Assembly: GCA_037444685.1 (NCBI GenBank)
Contig: JBBILX010000005.1
Location: 124,001-188,000, forward strand
Source: UBA964 sp037444685
Lineage (GTDB): Bacteria > Pseudomonadota > Gammaproteobacteria > Steroidobacterales > Steroidobacteraceae
Reading direction: 5' to 3'
DNA length: 64,000 nucleotides
The position numbers and the translations under genes were made by a program. Of the stretch, positions 7,763-16,032 are shown piece after piece (position 1 is the stretch's first letter; the number at the start of each line of letters is the position of its first letter). The notes under the pieces were generated by a model, which was not told the origin of the DNA, made no database searches, and was given only the letters and a program-made list of their open reading frames with translations.

Positions 7763-9691
7763 TCACTGCTTGGTGGTGTCCGCGTTGCCGTCGTCGGGAC
7801 TGATCAGCGGGAGGCGCAGCAGGAAACAGGCCCCTTGCGGGCAGTTGGGCTCGTACGCGAGGCTGCCGCGGTGCGCCTCGGCGATCGAGCGGCTGATCGC
7901 GAGTCCGAGTCCGGTGCCCGTTTCCTTGGTCGTGCAGAAAGGTTCGAATACCTGCGCGGCCAGCGCCGCGGGGATCCCGCAGCCATTGTCGGCAACCCTG
8001 ATCACGACGGCCGAGTCGCCGTCTCGCGCGGTGCTCACCGACACTACCCGCTCCGCGCTGGACGCGGTCGCGAGCGCTTCGATGCTGTTGCGGACGAGGT
8101 TCAGAAGCACCTGCTGTATCTGTATGCCGTCGACGTGCAGGGTCGGCAGATCGGGGTCCAATTCGGTGCGGAGCTCGACGTTGTTGAGGCGCGCATCGCT
8201 GCGCGAGAAAGCGGCGACTTCTTCGACGAGCTGGTTGATGTCGGTCCGCTCGCGGCGCGCGTCGCGTTTCTGCACGAGGCTGCGCAGCCGGCGGATCACC
8301 TCACCCGCACGCAACGCCTGTGCGGAAATCTGCGCGAGGGCACTGCGCACGTCGTCCTGACTCTCGGGATCGGCGGCCGCTGCCGAAGCCTGCGGGAGGA
8401 TGCGGGCGGCAGCGCTCGCATAATTGGCGATCGCCGAGAGCGGCTGGTTGAGCTCGTGGGCGATTGCGGCTGCCATCTCGCCCATCGTCGCGAGTCGCGC
8501 CACGTGCGCCATGCGCTGACTGGCGGCGGCCGCCTCCTGCTCGGCCCGCTTGGCTTCGGTGACGTCGATCAGCGTACCGACGAGGCGCACGCGACCCCCC
8601 TCGGCAGCCATGGTCTGGTAGTTCGAGCGCAGGTGGCGCACCTCGCCCGCCGGCGTCACGACACGGTGCTCGGACACGTAGCTGCCGGGCCTCCGCAGCG
8701 CTTGCTGCCATTCGCGCTCGCAGCGCGCCCGGTCGTCGGGGTGGACGAGCTCGTTGACCCGCTCCACCGAGAGGCGGTCGCCGAGCGGATCGAGACCGAA
8801 GATTCGGTACAGCTGCGGCGACCAGAAGTCCTCGCCGTCGCTCGGCTGGTAGACCTCGAAGTTGCCGAGCCTGGCGATCTCCTGCGCCTCGTCGAGCAGC
8901 GCGCGCGTGCGTGCTGCGGCCGCCTCCATCGCCCGCTTCTCGGTAACGTCCTCGCCCGACAGCAGGAATCCCGTCAGGCCGCCATCGGTGTCGCGTAGCG
9001 CGACGCACCGCCAGGCTACGAGGCGCGGCCGGCCGCCCGGTCCGACGACCGGATACTCACAGGCAGACTGGCTCTGTCCGACGGCCCTGGCGAGCCGATG
9101 CAGATCGTCGCGCACGGTCGCGCGCTGGTCAGGGGCGACGCAGACATCGATCCAATCGCGTCCGAGCAGATCCGCCTCGCGCCGCCCGAGCACCTCGCAG
9201 CCTTGGCGGTTGATGAGCTGTATGCGACCGTCCGGTGACAGCGCGACGAGAATGACCTGGGCGACCTCGAGATAGGTATTGGCGCGGTCGCGCTCGCGAC
9301 GGATCGCGGCCATCGTCTCGCGGCGCAGCGTGATGTCGTGCAGGAAGCCAACGAAGCGTGGGGGGTCCGTGCCCGCGATCCGGCCCACCGACAGGAAGGC
9401 CGGAAACTCCGAGCCGTCCTTGCGGCGCGCGTCCACTTCCCGGCCGATACCGATGATGTGCGGCACGCCGGTGCGCTCGTAGCGACCCATGTAGGCATCG
9501 TGCGAGCCGCGGTCACGGTCCGTCATCAGCATGCTGACGTTGCGGCCGAGGACCTCGGCGGCCTCGTAGCCGAACAGTCGCTCGGCGGAGCGATTGAAGA
9601 CCTCGATGTGACCGCGCGCGTCGATGATCAGCACTGCATCGACTGTCGCGTCGAGCAGTGCCTGCATCTCTGGCGCGATCACGAATCCCAC
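7763..9691 (-). CDS. fixL: FixL-type oxygen-sensing histidine kinase with heme-PAS domain
   Basis: Soluble-looking kinase of 642 residues with three PAS regions (about 8-128, 130-255, 265-385), HisKA with His412 in AAIAHELNQPLSA, and HATPase_c with QVLLNLVRNSIEAL and VADNGCGIP. The first PAS carries the full FixL heme pocket: His64 (axial ligand equivalent), Arg70, His78, Ile79 and Arg84. Their spacing is identical to Bradyrhizobium FixL H200/R206/H214/I215/R220 (context SHDAYMGRY and PHIIGIGREV). It should therefore bind heme and switch off kinase activity when O2 binds. It has no obvious transmembrane helix, and two extra PAS domains compared with a minimal FixL. It is transcribed just upstream of fixJ. 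Confidence 0.93.
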   Translation of the reverse strand: MGFVIAPEMQALLDATVDAVLIIDARGHIEVFNRSAERLFGYEAAEVLGRNVSMLMTDRDRGSHDAYMGRYERTGVPHIIGIGREVDARRKDGSEFPAFLSVGRIAGTDPPRFVGFLHDITLRRETMAAIRRERDRANTYLEVAQVILVALSPDGRIQLINRQGCEVLGRREADLLGRDWIDVCVAPDQRATVRDDLHRLARAVGQSQSACEYPVVGPGGRPRLVAWRCVALRDTDGGLTGFLLSGEDVTEKRAMEAAAARTRALLDEAQEIARLGNFEVYQPSDGEDFWSPQLYRIFGLDPLGDRLSVERVNELVHPDDRARCEREWQQALRRPGSYVSEHRVVTPAGEVRHLRSNYQTMAAEGGRVRLVGTLIDVTEAKRAEQEAAAASQRMAHVARLATMGEMAAAIAHELNQPLSAIANYASAAARILPQASAAAADPESQDDVRSALAQISAQALRAGEVIRRLRSLVQKRDARRERTDINQLVEEVAAFSRSDARLNNVELRTELDPDLPTLHVDGIQIQQVLLNLVRNSIEALATASSAERVVSVSTARDGDSAVVIRVADNGCGIPAALAAQVFEPFCTTKETGTGLGLAISRSIAEAHRGSLAYEPNCPQGACFLLRLPLISPDDGNADTTKQ

Positions 9692-9740
9692 GTGTCTTCC
9701 TCAGTCACCTTGCAAGCGCGCAATCCTAGCATGCGGACCA

Positions 9741-9746
9741 TACGTA
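9741..9746. promoter_or_regulatory. Candidate FixJ-type site (TACGTA) upstream of fixL
   Basis: The 145-nt region between fixL (starts 9691) and the DksA-like gene (starts 9837) contains CCATACGTACATT. The same TACGTA core occurs in the ccoN/cytochrome c4 intergenic region. It could serve autoregulation of fixLJ or control of the divergent stress genes. The motif is short and could be chance. Confidence 0.3.
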
Positions 9747-9836
9747 CATTCCGCAGCATCTTAAGCGTAGTCGCGCATGTCCCAGGCGTGTACCCGACCC
9801 CAGAATCGCTGCAAGATTTGGCATTGGGGGTGGACG

Positions 9837-10172
9837 GTGACGACCGAGAGATTCCGGACGCGGCTCGTCGCGAGGCGACAGGAACTCGCGGCTCGAGCAG
9901 CCCGTGTGGCCGCGGACCTGCGCCGCGAGCAGGAGCCGCTGTCGGCGGACTTCAGCGAGCAGGCCGTGCAGCGCGAGAACGACGAAGTGCTGCAGGGGAT
10001 CGGCGACGCGGCTCACGATGAGCTGCGGCTGATCGACCGCGCGCTCAGGCGTCTCGACAGCGGCGATTATTTCGACTGCGCCCGTTGTGGGGCGCCGATT
10101 GGCGAGGCACGGCTCGAGGCGATCCCGCATGCCGATCTGTGTTCCGATTGCGCGCGACGCGCACAGGGCTGA
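9837..10172 (+). CDS. DksA/TraR-family C4 zinc-finger protein
   Basis: Protein of 111 residues from a GTG at 9837; an in-frame upstream extension to 9777 lacks family similarity. A helical coiled-coil-like N-terminal half (RFRTRLVARRQELAARAARV) is followed by a C-terminal zinc finger with Cys81, Cys84, Cys102 and Cys105 (DCARCG and CSDCARR) and the family phrase RRLDSGDYFDC. DksA-family proteins bind the RNA polymerase secondary channel. This is a short paralogue, shorter than E. coli DksA (151 residues), so its role may differ. It is followed 30 nt later by two Usp genes. Confidence 0.85.
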   Translation: MTTERFRTRLVARRQELAARAARVAADLRREQEPLSADFSEQAVQRENDEVLQGIGDAAHDELRLIDRALRRLDSGDYFDCARCGAPIGEARLEAIPHADLCSDCARRAQG

Positions 10173-10202
10173 AAGGCACCGGCGGGCGGGCACGAAGCCG
10201 TG

Positions 10203-11108
10203 ATGATGAACCGCATCAAGTCGGTGCTCGTGATCGCCGAGAGATCCGGCGAGGTCGCCGGCGCGCTGCAGAAGGCCTGCATCGTCGCGCGCCATTTCGG
10301 CGCCGTCATCGAGCTGTTCGCCTGCGATGCCGAACATGCCTACATGGCCCAGCATGCCTACGACACCGAGGGGGTCAGCGCCGCGGTCGCGCAGTGCCTA
10401 GCCGACAGCCGGCGCTTCCTCGAGGCGATCCGGAGCTCGATCTCCGCCGAGGATCTCGAGATCCGCACGAGCGTCGCCTGCGAGACACCGCTGCATGCCG
10501 GGATCGTCCGCAAGGTCCTCGAAGTGATGCCCGACCTCGTGATCCGCTGCGTCGAAGCGCGCGGTGCGCAGCGGCACTCCGTGCTGAGCTCCACCGACTG
10601 GCAGCTGCTGCGGATCTGCCCCGTGCCCCTGATGCTGACGAGTGGCCGCACCTGGCACCCGGTGCCGCGGATCGCCGCCGCTGTGGATCTGGCTGGTCCG
10701 GCCGTGGCGGCCCAGTCGGTGCTGGCGGCCGCGGCGTACCTTGCGAGCGGCTGCGGCGGCGAGGTGGATATTGCCTACAGCGCGCCGGACGCCGGTTCGT
10801 CCGCAGCGCTCGAGACGTTGCACACGCTGGCGGCGGAGCGAGGCCTGCTCTCGGCTCAACTGCATCTGCTGCATGGACCGCCGGAACGGACGCTCCGCGA
10901 GCTGGCGCGCGATCACGAACTCGATGTCCTCGTGCTCGGCGCACTGAGCCGGCGCACCGGAGCCCGTGGCGATGCGGTGGGAACCCTGACCGAGAGCCTG
11001 ATCGAGGCACTCGACTGCGATTTCCTGCTGGTTCGGCCGACGCAGCCCGGCGACGCACCGCAGGCGCCTGGGGCGTTTGCCGGTCTCGCCGAAGAGGCAC
11101 GAGCGTGA
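10203..11108 (+). CDS. Tandem-domain universal stress protein (UspE-like)
   Basis: About 301 residues with two Usp domains in tandem (roughly 1-145 and 150-280). The first ends with the UspE-like HSVLSSTDWQLLRICPVPLML, the second with LTESLIEALDCDFLLVRP. Several in-frame starts (GTG 10200, ATG 10203, ATG 10206) differ by one codon each. The stop overlaps the start of a second Usp gene as GTGA, so the two are translationally coupled. Tandem Usp proteins near oxygen-responsive genes are common in anaerobically induced regulons, but no such control can be shown here. Confidence 0.9.
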   Translation: MMNRIKSVLVIAERSGEVAGALQKACIVARHFGAVIELFACDAEHAYMAQHAYDTEGVSAAVAQCLADSRRFLEAIRSSISAEDLEIRTSVACETPLHAGIVRKVLEVMPDLVIRCVEARGAQRHSVLSSTDWQLLRICPVPLMLTSGRTWHPVPRIAAAVDLAGPAVAAQSVLAAAAYLASGCGGEVDIAYSAPDAGSSAALETLHTLAAERGLLSAQLHLLHGPPERTLRELARDHELDVLVLGALSRRTGARGDAVGTLTESLIEALDCDFLLVRPTQPGDAPQAPGAFAGLAEEARA

Positions 11109-12076
11109 AGCTCAGGCGTATCCTCGTCGCGATCGAGTTCCCCGGCGAGGCGGACCAACCGGGTCTCGACAAGGCGCTACGGCTTGCGCAGGCGCAACGT
11201 GCCCGCGTCGAGCTCTGCCACATCGTCTACGACCCCGGCGTGGCAGCCTATGGTGGCCGCGCGGCCCAGCGCGACGTCGAGAACGTCGTCGCCTTGCGCA
11301 AGGCGCAGCTCGACCGGCTGGTCGAACTGCGCGCCGGAGCGGCCCGCGGCCTGCGCGTCACGACCCGCGTGGAGTGGGCACGTCCCGCACACGAGGCGAT
11401 CGTCGCCGCCGCGGAGACCTTCGACGCCGACCTCGTCGTGGGCCAGTCAGGCCGACGCGGATTCGTCCGGCATCTGCTCACCTATGTCGACTGGCAGCTG
11501 ATCCGGCACTGCCGGCGCCCGCTGCTGCTCGTGAAATCGGCCGAGCCGTGGCGCCGGCCATCGATCCTCGCCGCGATCGATCCCTTGCACGCGCACGACA
11601 AGCCCGCTGCGCTCGATCGCGCGATCCTCGCCGCAGGCCACTCCCTCGCGCGCGCGCTCGGCGGCCGGCTCCATGCCTATCACGCGTTTTTGCCGGCCGT
11701 GCGATTCGTGCCCGGCACTGCGCTCGAGCCGCTGCCGGTGCTGGCCCCGCCCGCCGAGCAGCGTCGCCATGAACGCGCGGTCCGCGCGCGCGTGTTGCGC
11801 GTGACCCGCGCGGCGCGGCTGCCCGCCGGCCGGGTTTGCATCGAATCGGCGGAGCCGGCGCGCGGCCTCCCGGCGCACGCCGCCGACCGGCACGCGGCCA
11901 TCGTCGTGCTGGGAGCCGTCTCCCGCGGACCGTTGCAGCGGTGGTTGCTGGGCTCGACGGCAGAGAAGGTTCTCGACGCGCTCAACTGCGACGTGCTCGT
12001 CGTGCCGCCGTCGGCGCCACGGAGGCGTCGGCGGACGGTGCGCCCGGCGCGCCGCGTTCGCGCCGGATCCGGCTGA
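11105..12076 (+). CDS. Second tandem-domain universal stress protein
   Basis: About 323 residues from the GTG at 11105, overlapping the previous stop as GTGA; the open frame extends much further upstream, but only as a shadow of the first Usp gene. Two Usp domains: the first starts KLRRILVAIEFPGEAD and ends LTYVDWQLIRHCRRPLLLV; the second starts RRPSILAAIDPLHAHDKPAALDRAI and ends with the nucleotide-loop-like VVLGAVSRGPLQRWLLGSTAEKVL and DCDVLVVP motifs. The second domain keeps the Gly-rich GSTAEKVL loop typical of ATP-binding Usp domains. The basic C-terminal tail is probably unstructured. Confidence 0.9.
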   Translation: MKLRRILVAIEFPGEADQPGLDKALRLAQAQRARVELCHIVYDPGVAAYGGRAAQRDVENVVALRKAQLDRLVELRAGAARGLRVTTRVEWARPAHEAIVAAAETFDADLVVGQSGRRGFVRHLLTYVDWQLIRHCRRPLLLVKSAEPWRRPSILAAIDPLHAHDKPAALDRAILAAGHSLARALGGRLHAYHAFLPAVRFVPGTALEPLPVLAPPAEQRRHERAVRARVLRVTRAARLPAGRVCIESAEPARGLPAHAADRHAAIVVLGAVSRGPLQRWLLGSTAEKVLDALNCDVLVVPPSAPRRRRRTVRPARRVRAGSG

Positions 12077-12199
12077 CCGTCAGCCAGAACATCGCACCGA
12101 CCACGCCGACCATCAGCGAAATGCCGCGAGCCCGGCGAGGAAGCGCGCTGCCTCGATCAGACCCCAACCGACACCGACTGGGGTGCTGACGAGCAGCAT
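11982..12199 (-). pseudogene. Frameshifted small membrane protein gene (candidate)
   Basis: On the minus strand an ATG at 12199 opens MLLVSTPVGVGWGLIEAARFLAGLA and meets a stop at 12113. In the next frame, sequence beginning near 12121 continues as ISLMVGVVGAMFWLTVSRIRRER. Joined by a single-base shift near 12120-12127, the two halves read as a coherent two-helix membrane protein with a basic tail. The far end overlaps the 3' end of the second Usp gene on the opposite strand. It is either a decayed gene or one sequencing error. The family is not recognised. Confidence 0.4.
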
Positions 12200-12269
12200 A
12201 AGCTTGGCAATTTGCACACCAGCATCGCAGGGGCTTTCCGTCGGTCTGGCGAGTGCGTACGCTCGGCGT

Positions 12270-13613
12270 ATGTGGAAACCCAGACAGACCGCCCGTCCCA
12301 TCCTGCGCTCGCTGCTCGTGTCCTTCCTCGCAACGTTCACGTACCTCTCGGCCCTCGCGGCGCCGGTCGCTGTGGCTGCCGCGCCTGCGCGTTACTCCGA
12401 GGCCGACGAAGCCATCTATCTCGAGCGCTTTCGGCGCCTGACCGAGGCGTTCAGGCTCGGCATCGGCCTCGAGGCGTACGAGCCCCTCGAGGCCGTGCCG
12501 GGAGCGCCGCGTTTCAGGCCCTGGACGGTCTCGGCCCCGCCTACGGAGAGCGCGCTCGGCCGGGCGCTCGCCGAGGCGCGCGACTACGCGGCACGCAACC
12601 GCTCCGATGCATTCATGGTCTGGCATCGCGGGCGGCTCCTCGAGGCCAGCTATTTTGGCGACATGCAAGCCGGCGCGACCTTCCCCTCGCGCTCGCTCGC
12701 CAAGCCGATGACGGCCGCTGCGATCGGCCGCGCGATCGCGCTCGGCCGGATCCGCTCTCTGGACCAGCCGGTAGCGGACTTCCTCGTCGAATGGCGTGAT
12801 GACCCACGGCGCTCGAAGATCCTGATCCGGCATCTGCTCGACATGCGCTCGGGGTTTCTGCCGCAGGCTGTCGCGACCACGGCCGAGGACATCCTGAACC
12901 GTGCCTACCTGCACCCCCGCCACGAGGAAGTGATCCTGCGCGACTACCCGGTCGTCGACGAACCCGGCACGCGCTACGAGTACAACAACGCGACCTCGGA
13001 GATCGTCGCGCTCGTAATCGAACGTGCCACGGGGCGGCGCTATGCCGAGTTCGTCGGCAACGAGATCCTCGCGCGGATCGGGGCACCCGGTGGCGAGGTC
13101 TGGATCAACCGGCCGGGAGGGCTGGCGCACGCCGGCTGCTGCATGATGCTGCCGCCCGAGGCGTGGCTGCGACTCGGGGTCCTCTTCATGCAGGACGGCG
13201 TCTGGGCGGGCCGGCGCCTGCTGCCACGCGGCTACGTCGCGGCCATGAGGCAGGGCACGGCACAGAATCCCTGGTACGGACTCGGCGTCTACGTGGCTGG
13301 CGACTACATACAGCGCCGACCGTTCGCGAACCCCGAGCGCGTCCCGCCCCAGAGCGGCGTGCTCCACTCGGAACCTTATCTCGCGCGCGACCTGTTCCTG
13401 TTCGACGGCAACGCCAACCAGGTGGTTTACATCGTTCCGTCGGCGGAACTCGTCGTACTGCGCGTCGGCGGCCCGCCGCCGCGCGGCGCCGACGGCGAGT
13501 GGGACAATACGAAGCTGCCGAACCTGCTGCTGCGCGCCCTCTACGAGACGCAGCCGCGACTGCGACGGCGAGCGCCGGGCGTACAGCCGCAGCCAGGCGG
13601 TCCGGCCGGCTGA
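12270..13613 (+). CDS. Secreted serine hydrolase of the beta-lactamase class C / penicillin-binding fold
   Basis: 447 residues from the ATG at 12270. It begins with a signal peptide (LRSLLVSFLATFTYLSALAAPVAVAA, cleavage near residue 37), followed by a beta-lactamase-type domain. The SxxK catalytic motif is Ser142-Leu-Ala-Lys145 in FPSRSLAKPMTAA. A YxN motif occurs at Tyr238-Asn-Asn in TRYEYNNATSEIVALV. The later HAGCCMMLPPEAWLRLGVLF and WYGLGVY segments match esterase or D-aminopeptidase-like members. The family includes carboxypeptidases, esterases and amide hydrolases, so the substrate is undetermined. It is monocistronic by spacing. Confidence 0.85.
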   Translation: MWKPRQTARPILRSLLVSFLATFTYLSALAAPVAVAAAPARYSEADEAIYLERFRRLTEAFRLGIGLEAYEPLEAVPGAPRFRPWTVSAPPTESALGRALAEARDYAARNRSDAFMVWHRGRLLEASYFGDMQAGATFPSRSLAKPMTAAAIGRAIALGRIRSLDQPVADFLVEWRDDPRRSKILIRHLLDMRSGFLPQAVATTAEDILNRAYLHPRHEEVILRDYPVVDEPGTRYEYNNATSEIVALVIERATGRRYAEFVGNEILARIGAPGGEVWINRPGGLAHAGCCMMLPPEAWLRLGVLFMQDGVWAGRRLLPRGYVAAMRQGTAQNPWYGLGVYVAGDYIQRRPFANPERVPPQSGVLHSEPYLARDLFLFDGNANQVVYIVPSAELVVLRVGGPPPRGADGEWDNTKLPNLLLRALYETQPRLRRRAPGVQPQPGGPAG

Positions 13614-13642
13614 GACGCTGGCCGGAGCCGCTGGCTGCAGTC

Positions 13643-13996
13643 TCAGCCGGCCGCGCGCGAACGCGTGCGCACACCATGGAGCGCGATCAGATCCGAGTGG
13701 CCGATGTCGCGAACGGCGCGCGCAAGGCTGTCGCGACGGCACTGCTCATAGACGGCGCGTTCGCGCAGCGTGCGGCCTTCGAGCGAGGCGCAGACGGCGC
13801 GTGACGCGCGAGACAGCCTTTGATAGAGCGCATCGACGCCGGCCCGGGACCCGAGGTCGAGGTCGCCGACGCGGACCGCGACGCTTTGCACGGCGTCGAG
13901 CGGAGTGGCGGCCCCGGCCGCGAGCGGCAGGGTGGTCAGCACGCCTAGCGTCAGGGCGAGCAGCGGCGATCGGTGACTGACAGGGGTGTTCTGCAT
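13643..13996 (-). CDS. UrcA family periplasmic protein
   Basis: 117 residues from the ATG at 13996; the frame is open further upstream but only there does a signal peptide begin (LALTLGVLTTLPLAAGAA). The mature part shows the UrcA pattern: VAVRVGDLDLGSRAGVDALYQRL, ASRAVCASLEG, YEQCRRDSLARAVRDIG, with two cysteines likely to form a disulfide. UrcA proteins are small secreted proteins of unknown function, common in alpha- and some gammaproteobacteria. It is convergent with the serine hydrolase, 29 nt away. Confidence 0.8.
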   Translation of the reverse strand: MQNTPVSHRSPLLALTLGVLTTLPLAAGAATPLDAVQSVAVRVGDLDLGSRAGVDALYQRLSRASRAVCASLEGRTLRERAVYEQCRRDSLARAVRDIGHSDLIALHGVRTRSRAAG

Positions 13997-14126
13997 GACG
14001 GATTCTCCTGATGTCGTCTCGGGGTGGTTTCGTGAACTCATCGACCCTGCTTCGGGAACGGAACGCGTCCATTCCCTTCTGCTTCGATGCGAACTTAGGC
14101 CGAGACGTTTGAGTGCGGAATTCGCG

Positions 14127-14143
14127 GGGACGAGACGCGTCCC
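14127..14143. promoter_or_regulatory. Short inverted repeat in urcA / LytS-like divergent region
   Basis: GGGACG and CGTCCC are separated by 5 nt in the 199-nt region between urcA and the kinase pseudogene, with a further GGGGACG just downstream (14147-14153). It could be an operator, for example for the adjacent LytTR regulator. Short and GC-rich, so weak evidence. Confidence 0.25.
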
Positions 14144-14195
14144 GGCGGGGACGAACGCCGGTTCGAACGCACCGGACCGCGTTCGTAGCGCAATC

Positions 14196-15205
14196 ATGAC
14201 GCGCCCGGTGCATCATCCGCGCATGGCATCCGGCCCGTTTCGTCCCCCATTCTGGCTGCGCTCGTCCGAGCCGCTCGTGCTGGCGATTGCGCTCGGCGCC
14301 TTCTGGCTCTACGTGATCGCCACGCGACTGATCGTCCGCGGTGTGCTGCTGGCCGAGGGGCTCGCGCGCAACCTCGCGGCACTCGACGTCTATGCCTTGC
14401 AGCACCTGCTGATGCTGCCGGTGCTGGCCATCCGGGCGCCGTGGCCGCGCGCTGCTCGGCCACGGCGCGATCGTCGTGGCCGTCGGCCTGCTAGGCCGCT
14501 ACGCCATCTTTGCCGCGCAGGCGCTGCGGCCGAAACCGCCGGAGGCGGACGTGGAGCACTTGGCATGGACCGCGATGATCGTCGAGGACCTGCAGCGCTT
14601 CGTCTGGCTCGTGCCGTTCACCGAGTTCACCTTCAAGTACCTCTGTGGTTTGGCCATCGCCGCGGCGATTGTCGGCTGGCGACGGTTCCAGCAGCAGGCG
14701 GCCGTTGCGCGCCGCCGAGGCCCATGAGCTGACGAGAGCGCGGCTTGCGGCGCTGCGCCGTCAGATCGATCCGCACTTCCTGTTCAACACGCTGAACAGC
14801 ATCGCCGCGAGGCTGCCCGGCGATCCGCATGCCGCGAGCGACATGCTGATGCGCACGGCCCGCCTGCTCCGCCGGACGACCGACGACGAGCGCGAGCGGA
14901 TTCCCCTCGGCGAGGAGATCCAGAACGCGCGTGAATACCTCGAGCTGCACGCGCAGCGTTTCCCGGACCGCCTGCAGGTGCGCATCGCGATCGACGACGC
15001 GCTGCGCGAGATCGAGGTTCCGTCACTGTTGCTGCAACCGCTCGTGGAGAACGCCGCGCTGCACGGACTCGACGCCGATGCGCGCGAGGTGCTGGTCAGT
15101 GTGGGTGTCGCGCTGACGTGGCGGCGCGATGGTGCCAGGGTCGTGTTGCGGCTCGATCTGCCGCTCGATCTGCCGCACGAGGCCGGGGCGTCGGTTCGGG
15201 TATGA
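14196..15205 (+). pseudogene. Broken LytS/YehU-type sensor histidine kinase
   Basis: Three frames must be joined to read one kinase. N-terminal membrane helices run from the ATG at 14196 (SEPLVLAIALGAFWLYVIATR). At about 14430-14445 reading shifts to a second frame (GRALLGHGAIVVAVGLLGRY ... FTEFTFKYLCGLAIAAAIVGW). At about 14700-14710 it shifts to a third (RAAEAHELTRARLAALRRQ, DPHFLFNTLNSI, the His_kinase core). The HATPase N box is present (LLLQPLVENAALHG), but the following G-boxes and ATP lid are missing: the protein jumps to a terminal strand (ARVVLRLDLPLDLP). Two frameshifts plus a deletion indicate loss of function. The stop overlaps the intact regulator downstream as ATGA. Confidence 0.75.
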
Positions 15206-16032
15206 CGGCGCAGTCTTCCCTGCTGCGCGCCGTGATCGTCGAGGACGAGCTGCCGGCCCGTGCGCGGCTGCGTTCGATGCTGCGCGACTACCATGACATA
15301 CAACTGCTCGGCGAGGCCGACAGCGTCGGCACGGCCGTGCCGACGCTGGGCGCACAGCGCCCGGACGTGCTGTTCCTCGACATCGGCCTTGGCGGCGGCA
15401 ACGCCTTTCAGCTGCTGCGGCTGATCGACGAGCCATGGCCGCAGGTGGTCTTCGTGACGGCCTACGGAGACTACGCCGTGCGTGCCTTCGAGGTGCGCGC
15501 GATCGACTATCTCCTGAAGCGTCTCGATCGTGACCGGCTCGACGAGTGTGTCAGCCGCCTGCACGACCGGGCCGCGAAGGCCGACCGTGGCGAACTGCGC
15601 GCAATGGTCGAACAGGCGCTCGAGGCGGCCATGGGGAGGGCGACCGGCGGATCGGCGAGTGCCGACATCCGCCTCGTGGCGCACGAGGACGCCACGCTGG
15701 TCATGATCGACCCCGCCGAGGTCGACTACATTGAGGCCGACCGCAACTACGTGTGGTTCTGCGCCGGCAAGCGGCGGCAGCACGGCCGCAACACGCTCAA
15801 TGACCTCGCGGTCCGGCTCGATCCAGCACAGTTCAGCCTCGTGCACCGATCGCTGATCGTGAATCTGCGGCGCGTCGATGCGCTGACGCGCACGGTGCGT
15901 GGAGGCTTGCGGTTGACGCTGCGCGACGGCCGCACGCTGGATTGCGGGGCGGCGTATCGCCGGACGCTTCTCGAGCGGCTCGGCGTTGTCAGGCGCGCGA
16001 AGCGGCGCCCGCCGGAGGATCCGTCACCCTGA
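15202..16032 (+). CDS. LytTR-family response regulator
   Basis: 276 residues from the ATG at 15202, overlapping the kinase remnant by 4 nt. The receiver domain has IVEDE near residues 12-16, phospho-acceptor Asp60 in VLFLDIGLGG, and Lys106 in IDYLLKRLD, where the usual Pro after Lys is replaced by Arg. The C-terminal LytTR DNA-binding domain (about 170-265) shows YIEADRNYVWF, FSLVHRSLIVNLRRVDAL and LRDGRTLDCG. The frame is intact although its partner kinase is broken, so it may act unphosphorylated or with another kinase. Its 3' end overlaps fbiC on the other strand by 44 nt. Confidence 0.9.
   Translation: MTAQSSLLRAVIVEDELPARARLRSMLRDYHDIQLLGEADSVGTAVPTLGAQRPDVLFLDIGLGGGNAFQLLRLIDEPWPQVVFVTAYGDYAVRAFEVRAIDYLLKRLDRDRLDECVSRLHDRAAKADRGELRAMVEQALEAAMGRATGGSASADIRLVAHEDATLVMIDPAEVDYIEADRNYVWFCAGKRRQHGRNTLNDLAVRLDPAQFSLVHRSLIVNLRRVDALTRTVRGGLRLTLRDGRTLDCGAAYRRTLLERLGVVRRAKRRPPEDPSP

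Noticed and set aside
11982..13742. Open frame of 586 codons on the minus strand
   Set aside because: Mostly antisense to the secreted serine hydrolase; only its last part belongs to the candidate frameshifted membrane protein.
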